Source: Limiplasma sp048370855
GTDB lineage: Bacteria > Bacillota > Clostridia > Christensenellales > Aristaeellaceae
Assembly: GCA_048370855.1 (NCBI GenBank)
Contig: DBGEOK010000019.1
Coordinates: 1-8,881 of the forward strand
Length of the DNA: 8,881 bases
Direction: 5' to 3'
Shown: piece by piece, positions 6,203 to 8,881 of the stretch
Position numbering within the stretch: the stretch's first letter is position 1
Layout of the letters: each line of letters opens with the position of its first letter
Translations under genes and position numbers: made by a program
Notes under the pieces: model-generated
What the model saw: the letters and a program-made list of their open reading frames with translations, nothing else
Database searches by the model: none
What the model was told of the DNA's origin: nothing

Positions 6203-6533
6203 TAGCGCGGAAACCGGGCGTTTACAGCCCTTTCAACGTACTTTGCCAGGCGGGAACAAAGCGGACGAAGTTTTTGACGGGAGCGGCAGAGGAAGCGGAG
6301 CTTGCGACGCCATCCCGCGGCATGAACCTTTTTTGAGGCCGCCCCTTCGGCCCCCGCCCTGCGACGACGGCCATCGCCGTCTTTAGGCGGCAGGCTGATG
6401 AAACGCTTCCCGGCGGCGCGACATGCCCGTTTCCAAACGGTTGATATTTTTGGTTTTTCTTCGCACACTAAAGCTATGCGCGGCTGAACCGCGCCGGCTG
6501 GAGCAGGCGGAACGGCGACCGGCGCTTTTTGGT
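6203..6533. other. Intergenic stretch between divergent promoters, no gene seen
   Basis: Both strands have open frames here, but they are Arg-rich, lack ribosome binding sites and resemble no known protein. Two small symmetric elements are visible: GACGGC-CATC-GCCGTC (6366-6381), a hairpin followed by TTT, and the inverted repeat CCGTTTCCAAACGG (6427-6440), which lies about 95 bp upstream of the flavodiiron promoter and is followed by a T-rich stretch. Either could be a regulator site or chance in GC-rich DNA. Confidence 0.35.
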
Positions 6534-6562
6534 TTGACGCGCGCGCAAATCTGGTATATGAT
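6534..6562 (+). promoter_or_regulatory. Promoter of the flavodiiron protein gene
   Basis: TTGACG (6534-6539), a 17-nt spacer and TATGAT (6557-6562). Transcription would start near 6569, about 28 nt before the ATG at 6597. This rules out the longer reading frame that is open from 6423. Confidence 0.7.
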
Positions 6563-6596
6563 CAGAGCGAAAACGGACGCAACGGGGGGAATTGCG

Positions 6597-7793
6597 ATGG
6601 ATTGCATCGGAAAAATCACGGAGGATATCCTTTGGGTAGGCGGCAACGACCGGCGGCTGAATCTTTTTGAAAACGCCTTCCCCGTCCCGCGCGGGGTGAG
6701 CTATAACGCTTATTTGGTGCTGGACGAGCGGACGGTGCTGCTTGATACGGTGGACCGAGCGGTTGCCGGCGTCTTTTTTGACAACCTGGCGGCCGGGCTG
6801 AAGGGCCGGCCCCTGGATTTTGTGATTATGAACCACATGGAGCCCGATCATTGCGCGACGCTGGGGGAGCTGTGCCGCCTGCATCCGGAGACCACGATCA
6901 TCGTCAACCCCAAGACGGCGGGCATGATCGATCAATTTTACACCCCGGAGTTCCATAGCCGCTACCGCTTGGTAAAGGAAGGCGAAACGCTGGAAACCGG
7001 CCGCCACCGCTTCATGTTTTTCATGGCGCCCATGGTCCACTGGCCGGAGGTGATGGTCACGTATGACGAGCAGAGCAAGACCCTTTTTTCGGCGGACGCG
7101 TTTGGGACATTCGGAGCGGTGTCGGGGTTCCTGTTTGCCGACGAGGTGGATTTTGAGCGGGATTGGCTGGATGAGGCGCGCCGGTATTATGCCAATATTG
7201 TCGGGAAATACGGAGCGCCGGTCCAGATGCTGCTCAGCAAGGCGGAAAAGCTCGATATTCAGAGAATCTGTCCGCTTCACGGCCCGATCTGGCGGAAAAA
7301 CCTGGCCTGGTATATAGATAAATACCAGAAGTGGAGCGCTTACGAGCCTGAGTCGGACGGCGCGCTCATCGTCTACGCCTCCATTTACGGGCATACGCAG
7401 AATGCCGCCGAGGCGCTTGCGATGGAACTGCGTGACGCCGGCGTGAAAACCATTGCGATGTACGATGTGTCGGTCACGCATCCCTCCTACCTGGTCGGCG
7501 AGGCATTCCGCCTGAAGCGCCTGGCCTTTTGCTCTTCCACATACAATGCGGGCATCTTTCCGGCAATGGAGGCTCTTTTGCTGGATCTGAAGGCCCATAA
7601 GCTCCAGAACCGAACGGTAGCCCTGATGGAGAACGGGTCCTGGGCGCCCGCGGCGGCCAAGCTGATGCGGGAAATCCTCAGTGAAATGAAGAACGTCAGG
7701 GTGCTGGAGAACATCGTCAGCATTCAGTCCTCGGTGAAGGCGGAACAAAGGGGCTGGATACGCCAGCTTGCTCAGGAGCTTGCGGAAAGCTGA
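6597..7793 (+). CDS. fprA: Class A flavodiiron protein (O2/NO reductase)
   Basis: A 398-residue cytosolic enzyme that reduces O2 to water or NO to N2O, protecting anaerobes. The N-terminal half is a metallo-beta-lactamase-like domain with all six expected diiron ligands: H80, E82 and D84 in NHMEPDH, H148 in VHWPE, D167 in SADAFG and H228 in PLHGPIW. The C-terminal half (about 255-398) is a flavodoxin domain whose FMN phosphate loop is ASIYGHTQNAA (261-271). There is no rubredoxin extension, so an external donor is needed. The start was set by the family N-terminus, by GGGGGGA 6 nt upstream and by the promoter at 6534-6562. It is followed after 36 nt by the SRAP gene. O2 versus NO preference cannot be read from the sequence. 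Confidence 0.95.
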   Translation: MDCIGKITEDILWVGGNDRRLNLFENAFPVPRGVSYNAYLVLDERTVLLDTVDRAVAGVFFDNLAAGLKGRPLDFVIMNHMEPDHCATLGELCRLHPETTIIVNPKTAGMIDQFYTPEFHSRYRLVKEGETLETGRHRFMFFMAPMVHWPEVMVTYDEQSKTLFSADAFGTFGAVSGFLFADEVDFERDWLDEARRYYANIVGKYGAPVQMLLSKAEKLDIQRICPLHGPIWRKNLAWYIDKYQKWSAYEPESDGALIVYASIYGHTQNAAEALAMELRDAGVKTIAMYDVSVTHPSYLVGEAFRLKRLAFCSSTYNAGIFPAMEALLLDLKAHKLQNRTVALMENGSWAPAAAKLMREILSEMKNVRVLENIVSIQSSVKAEQRGWIRQLAQELAES

Positions 7794-7829
7794 CGCGGTT
7801 TGATGAAGGAAAGGAGGAAGCGCGGAGCG

Positions 7830-8462
7830 ATGTGCGGCCGGTATTTTCTGGACAAGGAGGATAATAACCGCAAGCTGCTGGCGATTTTATGCGAAATGGA
7901 GCGCAGCGACAGCCAGAGGGCTTCGCTGGCGCACCGCGGTGAAATTTATCCTTCCGAAATGGCGCCCGCCATCGTGGCCAAGGCGGGAGGCGTTACCGTT
8001 TTGCCCATGCGCTGGGGCTTTCCCCGCGGCAACGGACAAGGGCTGGTAATTAACAGCCGCAGCGAAAAAGCCGACGCTACGCCCATGTTTCAAAAGGCGG
8101 TGCGGGAACGGCGGTGCCTGGTGCCCATGAGCGGTTTTTATGAGTGGCGGCGCACGCCGGGCGGGAGCAAGACAAAGGAGAAGTTTGCCTTTACCCTTTC
8201 CGACGCCAAAGAGGGCGAGCTGATGTACCTGGCCGGCGTATACGGTCAGTTTTCAGGCGGCTTTGAAAATGGGGGCTTCGACGGCTTCGCGGTTCTCACC
8301 CAGCCGGCGGACGTGCAGATGAGCCCTTACCATCATCGCATGCCGGTCGTATTGCGCGAGGAGGCGGTGAAGAAGGCGTGGCTGTTCGCGCCGCCCGTCC
8401 TGCCATACGCGGAGCTCAGGCGTCGGTTTGACACGCCGGCTCTGGCCGCGAGCCGGGTTTAG
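7830..8462 (+). CDS. yedK: SRAP-domain abasic-site protein (YedK/HMCES family)
   Basis: A 210-residue protein of the family that binds abasic sites in single-stranded DNA and forms a stable thiazolidine cross-link through Cys2, shielding the lesion. The start MCGRYF exposes Cys2 after Met removal; this is why ATG at 7830 is chosen over the in-frame ATG at 7803. Other expected residues are N75 and R77 in INSRSE, E105 in GFYEW and H169 in HHRMPV. The positions of C2, N75 and E105 match the E. coli protein as I recall it. The ribosome binding site AAAGGAGG (7810-7817) is 12 nt away, a little far. It probably shares the promoter of the flavodiiron gene; no own promoter is seen in the 36-nt gap. 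Confidence 0.93.
   Translation: MCGRYFLDKEDNNRKLLAILCEMERSDSQRASLAHRGEIYPSEMAPAIVAKAGGVTVLPMRWGFPRGNGQGLVINSRSEKADATPMFQKAVRERRCLVPMSGFYEWRRTPGGSKTKEKFAFTLSDAKEGELMYLAGVYGQFSGGFENGGFDGFAVLTQPADVQMSPYHHRMPVVLREEAVKKAWLFAPPVLPYAELRRRFDTPALAASRV
8436..8460 (+). terminator. Weak candidate terminator overlapping the end of the SRAP gene
   Basis: CCGGCTC (8436-8442) pairs with GAGCCGG (8450-8456) around a 7-nt loop, followed by GTTTAG, which includes the stop codon. The T-run is short. A second hairpin CTTGCTT/AAGCAAG (8506-8526) has no T-run after it. No strong terminator is visible before the tRNA promoter. Confidence 0.3.
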
Positions 8463-8547
8463 CAGGCATAAGAAATTCCGACGAAATGTTTTTTCTTTGT
8501 ATTGCCTTGCTTTGCCGGGAAGCAAGCGGACGGAATCGAAAAAACGG

Positions 8548-8576
8548 TTGACAAAGGAGGGGAAAAACATTACAAT
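8548..8576 (+). promoter_or_regulatory. Promoter of tRNA-Gly and tuf
   Basis: TTGACA (8548-8553), 17 nt, then TACAAT (8571-8576): a near-consensus strong promoter, as expected for stable RNA and elongation factor genes. Transcription would start near 8583, about 27 nt before the tRNA. Confidence 0.8.
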
Positions 8577-8609
8577 ATCCCGTGTCTGATGCATGGTCGA
8601 TGCGGACAT

Positions 8610-8683
8610 GCGGGTGTAACTCAATGGTAGAGTTCTAGCTTCCCAAGCTAGCTACGTGGGTTCGATTCCCATCACCCGCTCCA
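8610..8683 (+). tRNA. tRNA-Gly, anticodon CCC
   Basis: The cloverleaf folds fully. The acceptor stem GCGGGTG pairs with CACCCGC, the D stem ACTC with GAGT, and the anticodon stem CTAGC with GCTAG around TTCCCAA, so the anticodon is CCC at 8642-8644. The T arm is GTGGG-TTCGATT-CCCAT with one G-U pair. The discriminator is T and CCA is encoded (8681-8683). It reads GGG codons. It lies 59 nt before tuf with no terminator or promoter between them, so the two are probably co-transcribed and separated by tRNA processing. Confidence 0.95.
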
Positions 8684-8742
8684 ACCGCATGAAACCCTGC
8701 CGGATTTGAAGAACGCATAGTTTGAACAGGAGGTCGAATCCC

Positions 8743-8881
8743 ATGGCTAAGGCAAAGTTTGAGAGGACGAAGCCGCACGTAAACATCGGAACGATCGGAC
8801 ACGTGGACCACGGCAAGACGACGCTGACGGCGGCGATCACGATGACGCTGGCGCAGCTAGGGGACGCGCAGGCGATGAAGT
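8743..8881 (+). CDS. tuf: Elongation factor Tu, N-terminal part (runs off the window)
   Basis: The first 46 codons of the GTPase that delivers aminoacyl-tRNA to the ribosome. The sequence MAKAKFERTKPHVNIGTIG is followed by the G1 P-loop GHVDHGKTTLTAA, which is diagnostic of EF-Tu. AGGAGGT (8728-8734) is 8 nt upstream of the ATG. The rest of the gene lies beyond the right edge, so completeness cannot be judged. The upstream neighbours are a tRNA and an SRAP gene instead of rpsG-fusA, so this copy is outside the classic str operon. Confidence 0.96.
   Translation, partial: MAKAKFERTKPHVNIGTIGHVDHGKTTLTAAITMTLAQLGDAQAMK

Noticed and set aside
6199..6468. Minus-strand 89-residue frame in the divergent intergenic stretch
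   Set aside because: It overlaps the ribU promoter, is Arg-rich without recognisable motifs, and lacks a ribosome binding site.
6474..7748. 424-residue minus-strand frame
   Set aside because: It is fully antisense to the flavodiiron gene, which has all six iron ligands; the His/Arg-rich translation is a shadow.
8506..8526. Hairpin CTTGCTT/AAGCAAG as a terminator
   Set aside because: It has a short stem and no T-run on either side in the required position; at most a weak structure.

Overview
The window looks like chromosomal DNA of a moderately GC-rich anaerobic member of the Bacillota, probably class Clostridia. The basis is a sortase-anchored surface protein with an IPKTG motif, an ECF-type riboflavin transporter subunit behind an FMN riboswitch, a class A flavodiiron protein, strong AGGAGG-type ribosome binding sites, and a Clostridia-like EF-Tu N-terminus. 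No rRNA, CRISPR array or complete mobile element is visible.

Layout, left to right. (1) Bases 1-119 hold an open 3' end of an unidentified gene that faintly resembles the C-terminus of a DDE transposase. (2) 239-2353 (+) encodes a 704-residue secreted, wall-anchored protein made of beta-helix-like repeats, two Ig-like segments and an InlB-like repeat, with its own promoter. (3) rpsT (ribosomal protein S20, TTG start) follows with its own promoter and ends in a 14-bp perfect hairpin that can terminate transcription on both strands. (4) A minus-strand operon runs from about 6167 down toward that hairpin: promoter, FMN riboswitch, ribU, tsaE, tsaB, rimI and an NTF2-like gene. Several junctions are ATGA overlaps. 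(5) Divergently, 6597-8462 (+) holds a flavodiiron protein and an SRAP-domain protein, probably one transcription unit. (6) At the right edge a strong promoter precedes tRNA-Gly(CCC) and the first 46 codons of tuf, which runs off the window.

How the genes relate. TsaE and TsaB are two of the bacterial t6A tRNA-modification proteins, and RimI (an N-acetyltransferase) is a common neighbour of TsaB. Unusually, they lie behind a riboflavin-responsive leader together with the riboflavin importer, so flavin status may affect a translation-fidelity pathway unless an internal promoter exists. The flavodiiron protein is itself an FMN enzyme that removes O2 or NO, and it is paired with a protein that shields abasic sites in single-stranded DNA, which suggests a stress-protection unit. 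Five promoters could be read directly; all have a 17-nt spacer and three have a TGn extended -10.

Most of the window is housekeeping. I do not see a convincing undescribed system. The most interesting points are the FMN-riboswitch/t6A gene arrangement, the flavodiiron-SRAP pair, the TTG-started rpsT and the possible insertion-sequence end at the left edge.
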